Positions 1 to 15,900 are shown, counted from the stretch's first letter. The stretch is DNA of 64,000 nt from Lineus longissimus (GCF_910592395.1 NC_088320.1:4278001-4342000); one strand, 5' to 3'. Numbers and translations: made by a program. The notes: generated by a model not told the origin, from the sequence alone.

Positions 1-3000
1 CCACGTTTGATGAGTTATATATTAGCTTACAACATAACTTATTCATTTCTATGATAATGTTCTGACTTAAGCCTTTTTTTCCTGAACAGTTGACGTCTTT
101 GACTGATATCAACTGCACTTTTACAGCATGGTCCATATTTGCATTTTTCTACCAGAAGATCAACTAACATTCCATTTCAATGGCTGAACAAATACACAAA
201 TCTGCTCCTCCAAGGCAACTTCGTGAAGTGATTGTTTAAAGAAGGAAAGTCTTCATGCTGTTATCGTTAGTGTGGTGTTCAACATATATATTTTATCGTC
301 CACTAAATAAGACATGTACGGCCTTGTGAGCCTTGAAGGTATTCTTGTCATGGTAATGATTAATCTGTGGCACAGTCTGTTTCACTTAAGGACATGAAGA
401 TGGCGTCGTACATAGACCATTGCGCTAATTGCAATCATCTCTCATGGTCAACTAAATAAGGAGCCTGGTTGACCTCTGCTAATGGGAGATGAAGTAAAAC
501 ATTGGCAGACATTTCGATTACCCTACATTTCGGGCGAACGTTATATACATAACACTTCGATCAGTTTTAATTTGCGCCATGTTGGCAAATGTCAGCCTCT
601 CCATCACCAACCATTTCCTCTATCCCTCAGCAATTCCACGATAAACGTGTACGTGACTAGGGGATAGAATACCAGCACAGGGTCGTAGCCTAGCTACCTT
701 CAGGCAGCATCTGTCTCCACTGTCTCTTGTACTTCTGATAACGTCGATATCGCAGCCTTCTATTCATGGACAAACCGGGGATTTATCACGTTGAGGAGAT
801 TTGCCGGTTGTATCTATGGGCACGTCTCGGATATGTTGAGACATCAGGGAAGTCCTCCATGCCCGTTTTACTATCCGCACGATTAGTAACCTCACCATGT
901 CATGTTGGTATCTTATGGATCGTTAGATAGAAAAGGAACAAATTGGATGGTTTTTTTACTTGCTTCATGAATACATTTCGTACTCATGATGTGTGTTCAA
1001 GAAACGAATACCAACACTAATAGCTGGAAGAGTGTTTTTTTCCATTTTCTTCTTGTCGTCATTCCGTAAGTTGTAGGCACAATTAATTAACTCTCAAACA
1101 AGCACATGCGAATACTTTGGGAGCAATGCCTTTGATAATAAAGTTGAAATATGTGTGATGTATATCATATCAAGAATTGACGTCCTTACGTCTCCAAAAA
1201 ACCAAGGATGCCATCAAAGACATTCCTATCTCAAGTTATGATATACACTTTTTAATTTCATTTTTTATCATTGTCAAAACTAGCTAGAGACAACTTCCGC
1301 TCAGTACTGACGGAGTTGATTTCAGTGACTTCGAACGACTTCGTAAAAAATGTGAATGGTGGAAAAACACAAAGTAAAGAAGGAATCCTTTCACTGGTAT
1401 CCTCAACATGTTTCGCACTCTGCATGGATAACTGACTTTGATCAAAATCTTTTTGATAAAATCGGACGGAGATTCGGTCATTTAATTGGTTTCTTTGCTT
1501 TCTAGTAAATATGCAACTTTGATGTTATCAGACCATAGTGAGTTTCTATGGCGTTTGATGCAGCGCGGAAGGAAAAATATCATAATCGGTGTGTGATTAG
1601 AAAAGTTTTTTTTCGAGTAATACTGGCTGAAATGAAACAGGTTATGTTTTATGCCTTTCATCACTCATTATTTGTGGGTCTTTGTTTGACGCAATAACAA
1701 CATGTATTGAACTGTCACCAGAGTACCATCCCATCCTTGAAGCGGAATCATAAAAGCAGAACTTGATTAGGTAGTATGACGTGAGTATGACACGAAAATG
1801 ATATGTGAAATTGTTCAAATCTATCAAAGATATGCAAGCTGTATTTCCTTCGATCGATTATCAAAAGCTCAATACGCCGTCTCAAAGAAAACGCTCCTAG
1901 CAATATGGAACTAGCATTTATTGACCTAAAAGAAGATGCAATTTTTATATCCACTTAAAGCAGCATACTTTCCGAATCTCTTTATGCCATGTTAAGAGGA
2001 TTCAGCACACATACTAGCTCTTCAAATCTCTCTTCTCAAAGCAAAGGAGCTTTGTTCGATATAATTACAGGCGCCATGATTACCGTAGTACCATTACGTG
2101 CGCGGAAAGCTTCTTTGCTCATGAAGAACGTCGGTGATAATTCGAGGCGGAGGTAAGTAAAGGCACTGGCATTTGCAACTAGATATGTTTCAGCTTTCTC
2201 CAAGAATTTGGATCCTTAGCTCGAACTTTATATTCTTTTCTGTCGCCAAGATTTCCATTTTGATTGGTATGAACGTCAACGTCAATTTGAAATGGTCGCC
2301 GAGGTCACCTTTAGACGGCGTGGACCAATTTTCGATCGGTGTGGACAGAATTTCAGTATGGTGAAAGTGCACTCTCATTGATTTCAGTTCAAGTCAAGGA
2401 TTGAAATATTTTTCGCCTTCAAATCGTTCTTAGCTGTGTAGATGTAGTATGGCATGTCGTATCCCAAAAGAATAACAGAATGAACTTGAGTGAACTCATA
2501 ATTAGATATTCAATATATATATATATCAATCATGAATCGGCACAATCTCATCAAATCTTACAATAAATAATAGTACTACTCATTGAGATCAAATCAAGTT
2601 TTAATCATCAAATGTATTTTTCGCGTCATCGCGTCCTACCGAATGTTACACAGTATTCAATGAGGAAATTACAAGTAGCTGCCAATGTCACAGTTGTCAG
2701 GTTGGTATCCGGCAGCATGTCGCCGGGAAATCACGGTTACTGAATGGTAAATAGGTAATAGCTTATTACCCCTTATGAGCTAGAATCTTCAAGCTGAAAG
2801 GTAAGGATGGCAGAGTCTTGCTTGGTGCACTTTTGAAAATGAAACTTTTTTGAGATTTTGAGATTTGGGAAAAACACACAGGGTTTTTCAACCAACACAA
2901 ATCTTAAATCCTTTATTTCTGTGAAGTAAAAAATCATTAGAGGATCGAGGTTCCTCAGTACCCCGAAAAAAAATTGATGGGCTGCAAGGCAAAATGACTA

Positions 3001-6000
3001 AGTCGTATGATTGATCTATAGGACGCACCCGAGACACCTCTGTCATTGAAGTCGAAGCCATTAACAATCTTGACCTCACTAAGATAATGCCCACGATGGT
3101 GATCAACAAGCCATTACGAATTCAGCTCATGCGGAGCGCCCCAGCATGTCATATCTTGCTAATTGCGTGAACCAATCAGAAACCTTTGACAGTCGTGAGA
3201 TAAAGGCTATCATTACTCATTAGAGCAGAGATGTCACGTGCGCAGGACGTGACCTATCAGGTACACTCTAGATCACGGGATGTAATATGCCAAGTCGTGT
3301 TTTGTGGTCGTTGTGAGTTGTGAAGCGTCAATACAGCACTAACCTGAGGAGGTAAACATCATTACGCCAAGGTTCAGGCAGTTATGTGTCCTTTGTTTGC
3401 CCCATTTGGCCAGGATATGGTCAAGCAAATTCAAGACGACGAAATCCAGACGGCACGTTTAGATTGATAATCTTTCATACGAAGGTCCACTCTCCTTTTC
3501 AATGTATTCTTAGCTTATTAACTTCGTCGTATGATACCGACAGAAACGACATGAAATTGAATTTTAGCTAAATACCTCGGTGACATTTCCGAATTATTCG
3601 AGTTATTGGCAAGTGGCTTAGACATATCTTGGACATCTCTGCTGAATTTCTGAAGTACTAAATACATATGATGAGGAAAATTGGGCCGCTCCCTCTCTGT
3701 GATTGGTCACTAAACCAAATTACCCTCGCGGCAGACGGCGAAATTGCTGGATACGGTTGGAGTTGAGTCCGATTAGATATAAGAGGGTTGGAGCTTTCTA
3801 AAAGGGAGTCGTAATACGATGGTCTGTACACGTCTTAATCAGATTTATGCTAACCATTACTGGGGGGTCAGTGAGGATATAGATCAAGACGGAGATATTA
3901 GTTGCTTGACCGTTAAGAGGAGAATTGAATTGCCAACGACTACGTATGTGGTAGTTTAGCTTTGGGACGGTAGGATGGTTTTAACCCTCAGGGAAATCAA
4001 TATCCAGACAGACCTGTTATCATGCAGGTATGCTGTGGATGAGAGTTACTTACCTACGCATGAACCAATTGGACGACAGCTCCACCTATAGTTCCTCTAC
4101 ATATCTTCCATTTGTATTGGACTTAATCCAAGATTCTACTTCGCCACAGACGCCGGATGAAAAGCAAGAAATATTAAAATGAAATGTCTGTCTCGAGGAT
4201 TAGGTTGGAACAGGAGTAGCGATATCGATCGAATCCCTCCTGATCAAATATCTAGACGAACTAATTCGCAGAATATCATGAATAATTACAGGGTAAATGG
4301 TCTACATATTGTATATCTCTTTGAAGAAACACTACCGGAAACACTAAATGATTACAGTCCTTCGATTTAACGAAAAACATGTTATATGAGCGGAAATAGG
4401 GGCAGGCGGGGACGAGAAACCAACTCATATTTTCACTGGCCCTAACTGTCGCATACCTTAATTTCGCCGCAGACGATAACATAGTCTTCCTTGTCAAACT
4501 GATTCATACGAATCCTCCCCAGGCACCGGTTGCTCAGAATCATAGACAGATAACCATCTTTGATATTCATACCAGCGTCAGAACCACCAAACGCTAGATC
4601 TGCCTACGGGTAAGTCTCCTGGTGTTGCTTGTGACGGGAACGCAAGAAACGGTAATTAAACTGTAATACCACCTGATTATCCATACGATCGCAGGCAGTG
4701 TTGTCTGGGGGATCAGCGTAAGAATGCTGAAACACGAAAATAGTGCGACCATTAAGGAAGCGAGCGACTGTTCAGAGAACTTCTAAGTCTGGACTATGTA
4801 TACATTGAATATGTCATACATGAAATAGGTAGAAAGTGTAAAAAACATCGTCACCAGTATCTGCGTTCTTTGAAGAAGCCTCTACTTTCTCGGAGAAGAA
4901 AACTACAAACGACCAGAAGCACGAGCCTCGATATGTATTGCGTAATTATTCTCAATTAACATCATTGTATCCGTCTGATTTCTTTGCTACAAAAGATACG
5001 GTAACTAACATAAGTCCTTGTTCAGAATGATGATGATGAGAAGAAATTTCGCGTTTTTCGATAGCATTATCAAGCGAGCAATACCAGGTAGGCTGGTATC
5101 AGATCTTGGGCGGGTAGTCGTCAAAGCAAAAACATATAACAACTACAGCATTTTTATATTCCAATATCATTGCTTTACTATCTATTTCTGATTTCCCAAT
5201 GTACCAGTAAACAAATTTCGTTCAACAGATTTTACATAGCTAGACCCTTAACGGAGAAATTATAACTACGCAGTTGGAATTTATCTAAAAGGACTTTAAT
5301 CAATTACAACAGCCTACCAGCGAGACAACACCGATTTAATCCGAACAAAAATGGGATCTTTCGGAAATAGATGAGACGTGTTAACAAAGGGTACCACATG
5401 AGAAATTACTCCCCAGTGAGAACCAACGTGTTGAAATATATAAGAAATTCCACCGTGGTTGTTGATAAGTTAGCTTATTTTCGCTATTTGTTTATGCGAA
5501 TAGTACTTTTGGGAATGGGCTTCAATTAAAAAAGTCATGCAATTCGCAATTTATCAAACCTGATACAGGCCAGCCCTGGTGATTACTCTACCAGGAATGT
5601 GTTCTTTGCTGAGGCTTCAGCGCACTGATTGGCACTAGATAAGTGTTGCCTGATCGAGGAATATGTAGAGTGCAAGACTCCGACTTCGAAATAGAACTCC
5701 GTTGGTTGATGGACCGTAGTTTTCCCCAATCGAAGAGAACATGTCTAAATACTCACCGAAATTCTCTCTCTAAAGATGTCAACTATGTTCAAACAATGGA
5801 ACGAAATGAAATGAACTAAACAAAATGATTCAACATGCGCCTGACTTAACCTTTAACATGGCTTGCTGTCAGTTTACATATGACGGCGCTCAGTGTATGC
5901 CGTAACCATCACAACCGTACCACACTTCAATATTTCTCTACCTAGAGAAGCAGGGTCAAATACCGGCCATCAATCCGACTTGCGCTATTGACACAGCCCT

Positions 6001-9000
6001 TCAACCGTTTGATAAGGCTCACTTTACGCCCAAATGGAATGGCACTGGAGAAATCCTTTCAGGGACTACCGGTGCCGTAATCAGAGTCGAGTATTATCAA
6101 GATGCAATCTAAGGTATAATAGATCGGATTTAGGTTGGAATCAGTGGATATCGGCTTATGCGCCAATACAACTGATGGTGATTACCACGATATATTGATG
6201 TCTCTTCGGAGGAGAGGATGTCCAAGCAAGAGCCAACTCCAGTCATCTACAGTGCAACCACAGGCATGGATCAATGCAACTGGTCTGAATTTGGCTTAGA
6301 AGCAGTACCACTAGCTCTTGAGAAATCATAGTGGAAGGGTACACTCTTAAAACAAATGGTTAAGAGCTTCTGAAAATCTATTTCTGTTTTTCAATCAAAG
6401 CAAAAATGCACCCCCGATAGAGGTTTTTCAAAGCTGATGAACTTTGAGCTAATAAAAATGTTTCACAAATCCCGAATTGGGTCTTTCTAATTTCCAGATC
6501 CTGTTCGCAGCCTGTCTATTTGTAATTAGTGCCCGGATTAGGCGTATTTAAACTACGCTTGATTTGATACTTGCTAACGATATAACTCATTTGACTATCT
6601 CATGGCCTTGGGCTTGGTTCCGAAACCGTAATTAGAATTCAATTCAGCCAAGATAGGATGAAGAATGGTAAAGCAAGAAACACAGAAGCGTAGAAACGAA
6701 GACAACAACCGCCACTCCAGTGACAAATTCGGGCTGGATGCCGCAATCGCTAGGCGCAGAGTGGCACACGTCCTTAATCCGCCGCCAGTGTCCACCTTCA
6801 AATCATTATGACATTTAATAGAAAGGATAAAATCTATCATGTGGTTATGGCGTTCGGATAGCTTTAATATTAAGGAACATTGAGAGCTGGTGGCAACTGG
6901 TAGTCTTCATGTGTGAGCAAAGGGAGAAATGGACGACGTGCTAAATACAAAAGTCATGGCATAGACCTACATTTTAATTAGCTTATCATAACACTAAAAA
7001 ATGAGGTGCAAAAACAAAACGTAGAAAAAAGAACGTAATGAACTAATTGGGCCGGAGTTGATAACCAGGATTATACATATTGAAAACTGATTTAATATAA
7101 ATAGATTATGTTATTAGGCCCACAAATGATGCACTTCGCACCAATTCTTGATATCATGTGACCTGGGCAGCTATCTATGCCCTACAAATTCTATAAATGA
7201 GTTACGAGATATCGTATCAAAACTATGCCTTCTTATGATTGAGCAATATTTCCATCCGAAAGTTATAAGGACAACTTGGTTTACGGCTGGGAGACATAAT
7301 GCGCGGACGTATAGGACTATCCACGTGAGTACCTTACGTGAGCCTTGATCGCTTTCCGCATACTCTGCGTTGCATAACCTGGTACTCTACATTTTGAATA
7401 CGATACATGCAATGCATCTACGTATAGCGATGTACACAAACATGACATCCGGAAAAGGCAAAACTACAACGTTTTTGTCAATACAACATGTCGTGGTAAT
7501 ATCAAACAGCACGCCACTCACGTCCGGAGAAGTGGAAATATAAAAAAGAGAATGTCACATAAGAGTGCGGGACGAGCGATTTCTTTACAGCGGGTAAAAA
7601 ATCCTGCAATCAAATGCGATGTAAATAGACCGTCAATATGGTTAAGGCAATTAGCGACATTACCTCGTACTCTTAATGCTTCAGGCTCAGTAAATTGCGC
7701 CAAGAAATAGACTTGTCAAGTTGTCAAATGTTTGAAACGATAATTGAAATTCAGCGGAGTCGAGAATACTCTACGTGAAAAGTCAATGAGTCGTGCATCG
7801 TGTACTTTCTCCGTTAGTAGCTTCAGTTTGGAAAAATGTGATTGTCAAGGCGTCACATTTCTGTAAAATGTAAAAGCTAATCGAAGGCAGCGGAGTCGAG
7901 AGAAACTTGAACCGATGGCATGTTTGAAGTACAATTTTCCAGAAGATAATATCGGTTTCGGAACTCCGTGCTCACAACTCTCTGCTAAGTCGATAGGCAT
8001 TAGGTCATTAAAACATGGCCCCGATACCGCTCAGATGATATTTGAATTTCGCTTTATCAGGGTCAATTCTACAGTCTCAAGGAACCGCGGTCTACTCACT
8101 GGTGGCACCACATAAGACCACATTCTAACATACACCCGAAATCTTTGGGAGGCAGAGAGTCAACCGATTACTTTAATAGCTAAATAGGATTCATTAAAAC
8201 CATAAAAATATAAATGAAATTACTGAGAAATCAACTTCGGAGAAATCAACTTCTAAGAAATGAATGCAAATGCAATAGGTCACGTCTGGATTCTCTTTAA
8301 AATGCAGTTTGAACTCGAGAAAACACGATTATCAACTCGTCACGTTTCTGAATGTAAAATGTAAATTGAAAATTCGATGTGAAAAAAGAAGCACGGGGGT
8401 AGAATGGCATTAATAGTGCAGCAATCTTTCTGACAGTCATCAGCACTGGCGAGGGTAGGCAAAGTCACTCAGTCAACGAGCCTGAAAATGATGTACTTCT
8501 CGGCAACAACTGATATTATGGGTACGGGTGTGGGAGAGTGGGAATTGGGGACGTTGCTGGTGAACTCCAGTACCAGTTCTGTCGCGGCATGCACTGCTGT
8601 GTATAGAGTGTAATTTCAAAAGTTCATCCTTTTGCCAATTAGATAGATTTGCCAGTGAGACAGTACTCGTCCATGTAAGAGCGATATGCAGTAAGTTTGA
8701 AGCTTTATGTTTAATGGCACTCATAGTCACCAGATCATAAAGCATTGAAGTAACACTCAAAATGCGCATAACTTGGAATATCACAAGAATTGCCGTGAAA
8801 ATTGTTGCCGAGCAGAAACAGACTATTGGAAAATACCTTATTGCCCGACGAGTACAAACCATAACCACTTCCATCGCAAACTGACACGAGTGAGACTGTT
8901 GCCTCAATCTCCAGTTACAAGAGCATGACACACAGGAGCATCGTTGCTGTCTGTCCTCGCTGGTGGAGAATGCGCCAGATCAATACCGGACCTCCTGAAG

Positions 9001-12000
9001 CAGCGGGCGACGGAAAAGCTTTCATTTTATCGTGGCAGCGTGGGGAGGCAAGGACTATTACACATTTATGTGATTATGTCGTTGTTAGAAGAAGCTTTCC
9101 AATATCACGTCTTCGTTAACGCGTGAGAAGTAAGTTCTTTTAAAATTCACCTCAGTCAGGCAGTGGCACCGCGCAACCCCAACTGTAATAAACTGTACCG
9201 TAATGCAAGGGCATTGGGCAAGGCAAGTATCATCGATTATTTAGAGTTGTGAGAAGATAATGACCAATTTCACCGAAATTGACGTGTAGTAACTTGCAAT
9301 TCAGGTGCTACTTAACTTGGACTTAACAGTATCTGAAGGAAATACAACTTTCATTCAATTGGCGAAAGCAAGGTAAGGCAAGGACTACCGTAACGGTACA
9401 GGGATTATCACCGCGATTATAAGGGAAAAGTTGACCATTGCCACAATGCACTTAGTAATCATTCATACTATTGAGGTGGTCTTATAAGATGAAGACGCGC
9501 CAGTGAACGTATGGTTCGTTTATGATATTCCTTTGAAAATAAACCTATAGCAATACTCATTTCAATGCAGCACAGCCGCAGCTGACGCTGCAGTGATAGA
9601 TATAACAGCTATTATCTGATTAGTTTACTGTGGGAAGGACTATATAATGAGATTGTCAATTTGTTAAAAGTTGTGTAAGTAAGCATGTATGTACTTCGTT
9701 GTAAGTTCTTTAACGCTGTGCTAAATTTGTAGCGAAACTTAATAATTCTATAACGTTCAAGACCAGAATTGACGCCTCATAAACACAGTTGTTTTCCCAC
9801 AGACAATTCGTCAGTAGTCCTTCCGCACACCTCTCACGATCGCAATAACTGAATTAGCGCAGAGAGAGACAAGAGATAATGATGAGTACATGTATATAGG
9901 CTCACCAATAAATATCTATTCCCGGTACCATCTTAATTGTTTTTCCAAACATTCCCAGAAACTAATTGGGAAATTCTAATTTTGTTACCTTCCATATTTA
10001 CCCAGATCCGAAAAGTCCATTTCGCGCTGAGGTACTCTTGGCCTGACCTTTACTCAACACTTAATATCCGCCACGCTATGATCGATTGACCCGGGTTTGT
10101 TGACAATCCGCCATCTTGTTTTCATAGTGGTCACGTGACTACATTTCAATCTGTTGGTGACTGTTTAACGACGCTGCAAATGACAGAATATCTCAAACTA
10201 TTTTTGTATTGATACGATCCATTTGCTTAAGTTTCTGCTTTAGCGATGATTCGCAAGCTGCTACTAATAAAAATGTTGTATGATACCATTCCTTCTGATT
10301 ATTATATGTTTTTTGTGAAGAAAAAGAGGACTAGCAAATGGTCCTTTAGGACCGTGTTTATTCACACTGCATTCCGAGTAGTGTGATGCGTGTTACAGAT
10401 GCGTGTAACACGTGTAACTTAGCATTGGCGTGTAACACGCCAGTGCTAAGAGGTTGGGAAAGGAATAACTGAATCGGAGAATCAATGGGGCTGGAGGGCT
10501 TTCCTCAAAAGGATTTTAACAGGCAAGGAACATGCCGAACAGACGATTTCCTCAAAGGCATTATGTCCTATGCACATAACGTTACCGGTCTCCGCTGGTC
10601 CATAGAACCATCAAACACTTGTTAGCTTGTCAGTAAATAGTATTTGGGTCATGGCGGCCTGTGTTTCCGATGGGCCTCGGTCAGGTGACTGGTGAATGCC
10701 ATTGATATCCTAACCGTTCAGACCTATCTTGCCATCTGAGATTTCCAATTTACCATCAATATATATCTGTTTGCACTTCTCTTCATGTCGTAAAATACCA
10801 TCATCGTTTACGACAACCGGACATTAGTACGACTAATTTACGATAGTTCTATAAAAAGCAACACTCTGACAATTATAAATCCATCACGGAATATAAAGTT
10901 GATATAATTCTATACACGAGATCAGTTGCATTCAGTTTGAGTGACAGCTCCGGGGTATATCTATCGAATTTGAGGAAATACTTAGTAATACGTTTGGATT
11001 AGCATGACATGGTGTTAGCTGAGTTATAATCAAATATAAGTAAGTAGTCACGGGAAGATTGGGGAATTGAACGCTAGCTAGTAGCTTCCTGTTATAGCAA
11101 TTTTGATTCTAGTAAGTGGTTGGATACCTGCCCTACCAAGTAAATATCGCCTGCTAACACGAAACCCATTCATTTCCTTCGCCCGAGCCGGTATCAACGT
11201 GAGGTTTAAGTATCTGCAATACACAATGTACATTCGTTCATATTTTACACCATTTTTCTATACTTGTTGGCAATAACACTAATCTCTTACCGTTTTTTTC
11301 TTCACAGTGGCATGTTATGAAGACCTCTCGTCAAGAATCATTTGAAGTAGGTTCGATAAAATTTGCTTAGAAACTGTAGAATTGACAGTATGCATCATTG
11401 CTCAACATTTCTAAACATCTTGGAGCAAACTATAATGCCAACAAGGGATATTGATACCTTCGTTCCCACCGTCGAAACAATGCTTAACTCCGCTGTGCAC
11501 AAGCTTTTAGTAAGATGTTTGTGGTATTTTCTTGATTGGGGACATGATAATAACGTCTTCGAAGAAGATATCAGTTTATTATTCATTCATTCATTGATGT
11601 TGATATCTCCTATTTTCGTCTCGACACGTTGCCATTGTATTGATGAATGCCTTCTGATTGGTTCGAAGTGTGGTGTTACGAAGTGGTGAAGCTTCTTTGC
11701 GAAGTTGCATCGCTAAACTTGTTGTTATGCCACTATAAAGCCAAATATAGTGTTGTTCATAATTTTTTAATGTTCCAGCGTTTATTGTTTTGATCAACGA
11801 TGACCGGCTTTATTCATCTATTATGAGTGACTGAAAAGTAAAGTTGGGTCCAAGGCAAAATATGGTCGGGCCGACATCATTCCGACATCTTTCCACAAAC
11901 ATCATTCACTAAGACTGGCCCTTTATCTTAAAGCTAACGGACATTGTCCTCCCCCAAGGCAAACGCCATGATCAGCTGTTGTCGTTTTCATGTCTCACTT

Positions 12001-15000
12001 TAGGGCCACTTGTTACACTTTTACCGTAATGGCTGGGGGAATCCGTTGTAGAACTGACGAGGGATTGATGCATGAAGTACTTGCATATCTGACTGATTTC
12101 TATGCCTCGTGAACGGGTGGTCGAAATGTATGGTAGAAACTGCCTTCTCGCCATCACCTGCAAAGAAGCATTTGAAGTAGGCGAGCGGGAGAGATGTGTA
12201 TCAAGCCAATTTTGGCTGTCCCTTTCATTAGCCAGGGCGACACTAGAGTAAAAAAAATGTTGCTTTCACATACTACATTGTGTATAAATAAATTGTGTTG
12301 TCAATATGGTGTCCAAAAACTGGTATAAATGTTAGAAAATGATACCCTGCTTATTTGGGGGTATACTAATATACTGAGAGGTCCCATACACACTTTATAA
12401 TGTTGCAAATTTGAGAAAAAGTGCGTAGTATATTACATACTACGTCAAGTTTCTTTACTGGCAGTAGTACGGAGAAAAAAAGCGTGTATTGATAGTATTT
12501 ATTTATAATATTCTATATATACACAAGCCCTCGGTGACTGCTGAATCAATTAACTATTATCAGCAGCTGCGACCACCGTATTTGTTCTATCAGTCTTCCA
12601 CAATGTTCATTCTCCACATCGAAGTGTTGAGAATCGATCTCAGGGATGGGCTTGGAATGATTTCATCATGTTGGTATTGTCTGTTGAGCATGTCATACAT
12701 TGTTGTGCTTTTGCATACAGTGGTACCTTGGCATGCATCTGGGTAGCAGATGCATGCCTCTATAAAAGAAACACAAAGTTTTGACCAGAATTGTTCATTT
12801 TAACAAAACCTTACCTCTGTTGACCTCTCTCTACTTACCTTACTACTATACAGTACAAGGTGTCTTCAATCGAACGGTTTCCTGTATATTATTATGGTGT
12901 TGATTTTAATGGCTTTGAAAACAATTTGGACAATTTTAACAGGGATTCTTCAAGGACGTTTTAGTAACTGATCTTGAAGGGTCAACAAAAGTTTTCCTTT
13001 CTTATTCAGAAGCAACATTAATTTATTCAAAGAAAAATTCCTAGGTTCTGGCGGATGAGAAATTTCATCTTTAAACATTCAGATCATAAAAACCCCTTGC
13101 CGTCAGCCACACCAATATTTATATCTAATTATCCAATACTCTTACTGTCAACTTTAACAAGTTCAATTCCCTACAGACAGCATCACCGCGGTCATGACCC
13201 TAATACTAATCCTTATTCCACGTTAGCGGATATTCAATTAATGTTGGGGACATGTTTCTCGGGATTCGATTTGTTGGGCTGACGGGATAAGCCAAGGTCA
13301 AAGCTGCAATCAAAAGTCCCAAGATTGTAGCCGGTTTCGACTAAGGTATTCGCGGAACTGTCGTATAACAGCACAAGTGACAATTATAGCTTGCAATGTG
13401 TCAACTCTTCACAAAGCTATTGATTGTACGACATCTTCACGACGATGCGTGGTAGTTATGGCTTTTGGTCAGCTGTGAGGCTGACTACGGATCGAGAACT
13501 CTCACACCCCTTAAAACCTTCAACACATTATTGTGACTTTACGACATGGCCTGGATAGATAAATTTGGCATTATCTTCCTTTAATGTACCCGTACCGTCA
13601 GCGTCAATTCGCCTGGAAGGTGAAATTGACATTTGCATTTTCGTTTCCCTTAGAGACAGTTTACCAAAATCGGTATCCCTAGCCACTACTCAATACCGAA
13701 GATAAAGCAGTTAGCCCCGTTTGCCATTTTTCGCAGTACTTAATCGTGTTTACTTGCGAACTTCCTCCACATGTTTATAGAGGCAATTTCTTGTATTCCT
13801 TACGGCACTTAGTAGCCGACCGCCGCTAACATGACAAGGGTTATCCGCAGAGAGTGAAATTTCTCCTCATTAATCCGTTCTGCATAAAAACAACTCCTCA
13901 AACTTTGGAGCCTTCTGCGACAGGATGACCGAATGTTTTCTTTGTCCAGAGTCACTCTTACAAATTGCCGCGGTCATGCTCGCGCTTTTTCCACTGTTTA
14001 CTCGGTCCGTAAGGGCTCTGCTTTCTGATGAAAGACAAATACTCAGTAAGCCAATCGGTGACGCCATGTTTACGGTGACAAATCTACTGGTACTGTTTTA
14101 AAAAAAAACCTCTGCCATGCTAGCCGTGCACGTTTCATTCCTCGCAAGACATCATGAGACAGTTCGGCATCACCGCGGCGGTAAAACCATTATTTGAGTG
14201 AAGGTGAAGACAGGGTACTTTACTTTTTCTTTGTCTTGTCTGACAGATTGCTTGCCGCTACGCCTCGTCTCTTTCAGTTGTGTTTACCTTCAAGTGACAA
14301 TATTTTCCGCCATTTTTCACAGGCCAAGCCACACGAGTTAAACATGTCGGGGCAAATGAAAGCACGTCTTTCAATAAGTCTACATCTAACCCAATCACTA
14401 AACTCTTGATCTAGGTGTGAAGAAATAAGGCTCAGACATTCTCACTTCTTGACATCCAAGAAGCTGATACACGCTTTCTTTCTTGTCACGTTAGCTGACT
14501 TACAAAGAGCCTTACGAAAGATATTAATTTGTACCGATTACTCATTAATGTTAGCTTGAAAGATTTCTCAAAGTGTGAACCAGAGGCTCTTTCGTATTTT
14601 TAGTTCCGTGGCCTTGCAGAACGATGTGTTAATTCGATAAATCCATTAGTCTTTGTCAGCCACCGAACGGATTCATTTTCGATAAGTATCAAGCCTTTGA
14701 CGTAAGGAAGTGATGATGTTGTTATAGCCGCCAATACAAATTACATGCTACAGAGGAAAAACGATTTTTCAACCGATAATTCGAATTCCATTTCCATTTC
14801 CTATATTTTCATTGGCGATTGACTTTTGTGTGATTTGTGGTCAACAGAACTAGTAAGCACCTACGGAACAGGTTCAACTTTTGACACGGGCACCTTAAAC
14901 AGCCTCTGAAAAATAAAATAGAAAAGATCGATTATGCCGTTACATTCTTGTATGTGAAACGAACATGTGTCTTCATCTCGCCAAATAAGTCAATTGCAAT

Positions 15001-15900
15001 CTACATCTAATAACATATTTCGTGGAAGTAAAAAACTAGATCTCCTTGAGGAGATGTGAAGTACTTATCTCTCCGTCGAGATTCTTACGCATGTGAAGCT
15101 CCCACTTCGTTTAGTCTTTTTTCAGGTTAAGAGCTTGTCTGATCGACAATTTACTAAAATGGGGAATAAAATCTCTTGCACAGCGAAAAAGCTCTACCTT
15201 ACACGTATCAAATGTAAGATTTTATATTATTTTTATTCGAATAAAAAAGAAGGCATCACCTATGCAATACAGCTTGTGCAATGTTTGAATGTTTAGATAC
15301 AATGCGAATAATGCGTTTTTCATATATTTTCAGGTTCAACTGCTACCAAGAGAGCAGTTTCTGAATCCGAATGCTGCTGTAGGGAATAGAATTGAACTGA
15401 GGTCATAAATGCTCAACGGAGATTGGTAAATACAAGAAGAACGATCTTAATGTACTGTACTGTTAGGACGATGGATAACACTGGTCTATACTGAAGTATC
15501 AAATGCGGGATGCTCTCGAGTGAAATAGATCTCGCTAGTCGCTGCTGAAGAACTGTTACGAGTAGCTCTTGATTTTCTGGCGGGCAGAGAGAAGGGAAAG
15601 ACGGGATCATTCAGTTGAGCACGCCGGTCGGTAGACTTCCTCAACACACCATCTCTTTTAGATTCGATTCGATTTTAATCATCGCCGCAGGAACTCTCTT
15701 ATTCCTTTGAGGAATACTGACGTGGGTTTTTTTTCATTCTGATATTGACTTCTGGATTCATCAGTGTTAGTTTATAAAAGCGATGACCAGATTTCATCCG
15801 AGACTGACATTTTCTTGATGTCGTTGCCGGTGCTCAAGGTAGGAAGCAGCTCATGTGGTCTCCTCAGTGATCCTGGTTTTTGGATCCTTGATTCAAGGAT
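1..15900. other. Long region without a supported gene
   Basis: I find no exon series, recognised protein domain or RNA gene here. Open frames exist on both strands, the longest about 150 codons on the minus strand at 8473-8931. None shows a family motif, and none is bounded by splice sites that extend a coherent protein. The DNA is AT-rich with short simple tracts, for example an AT run near 2512-2525, and small repeated words such as CAGCGGAGTCGAGA near 7755 and 7890. Distal promoter, enhancers or a 5' untranslated exon of the phosphodiesterase gene downstream could lie here, but nothing in the sequence identifies them. Confidence 0.6.
10418..10450. repeat. Near-perfect 15-bp-stem hairpin
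   Basis: The arm CTTAGCATTGGCGTG is followed by TAA and then CACGCCAGTGCTAAG. The two arms pair over 15 positions, with one T-G wobble. Flanking DNA repeats the GTGTAACACG word several times between 10390 and 10440, so the hairpin sits in a short GTGTAACAC-rich patch. It could be a structured RNA segment, a relic of a terminal inverted repeat or a protein-binding palindrome. Nothing else identifies it. Confidence 0.7.

Noticed and set aside
8473-8931. 152-codon minus-strand open frame
   Set aside because: No family motif, no supporting neighbours or splice sites, and its composition does not resemble the real exons in this window.
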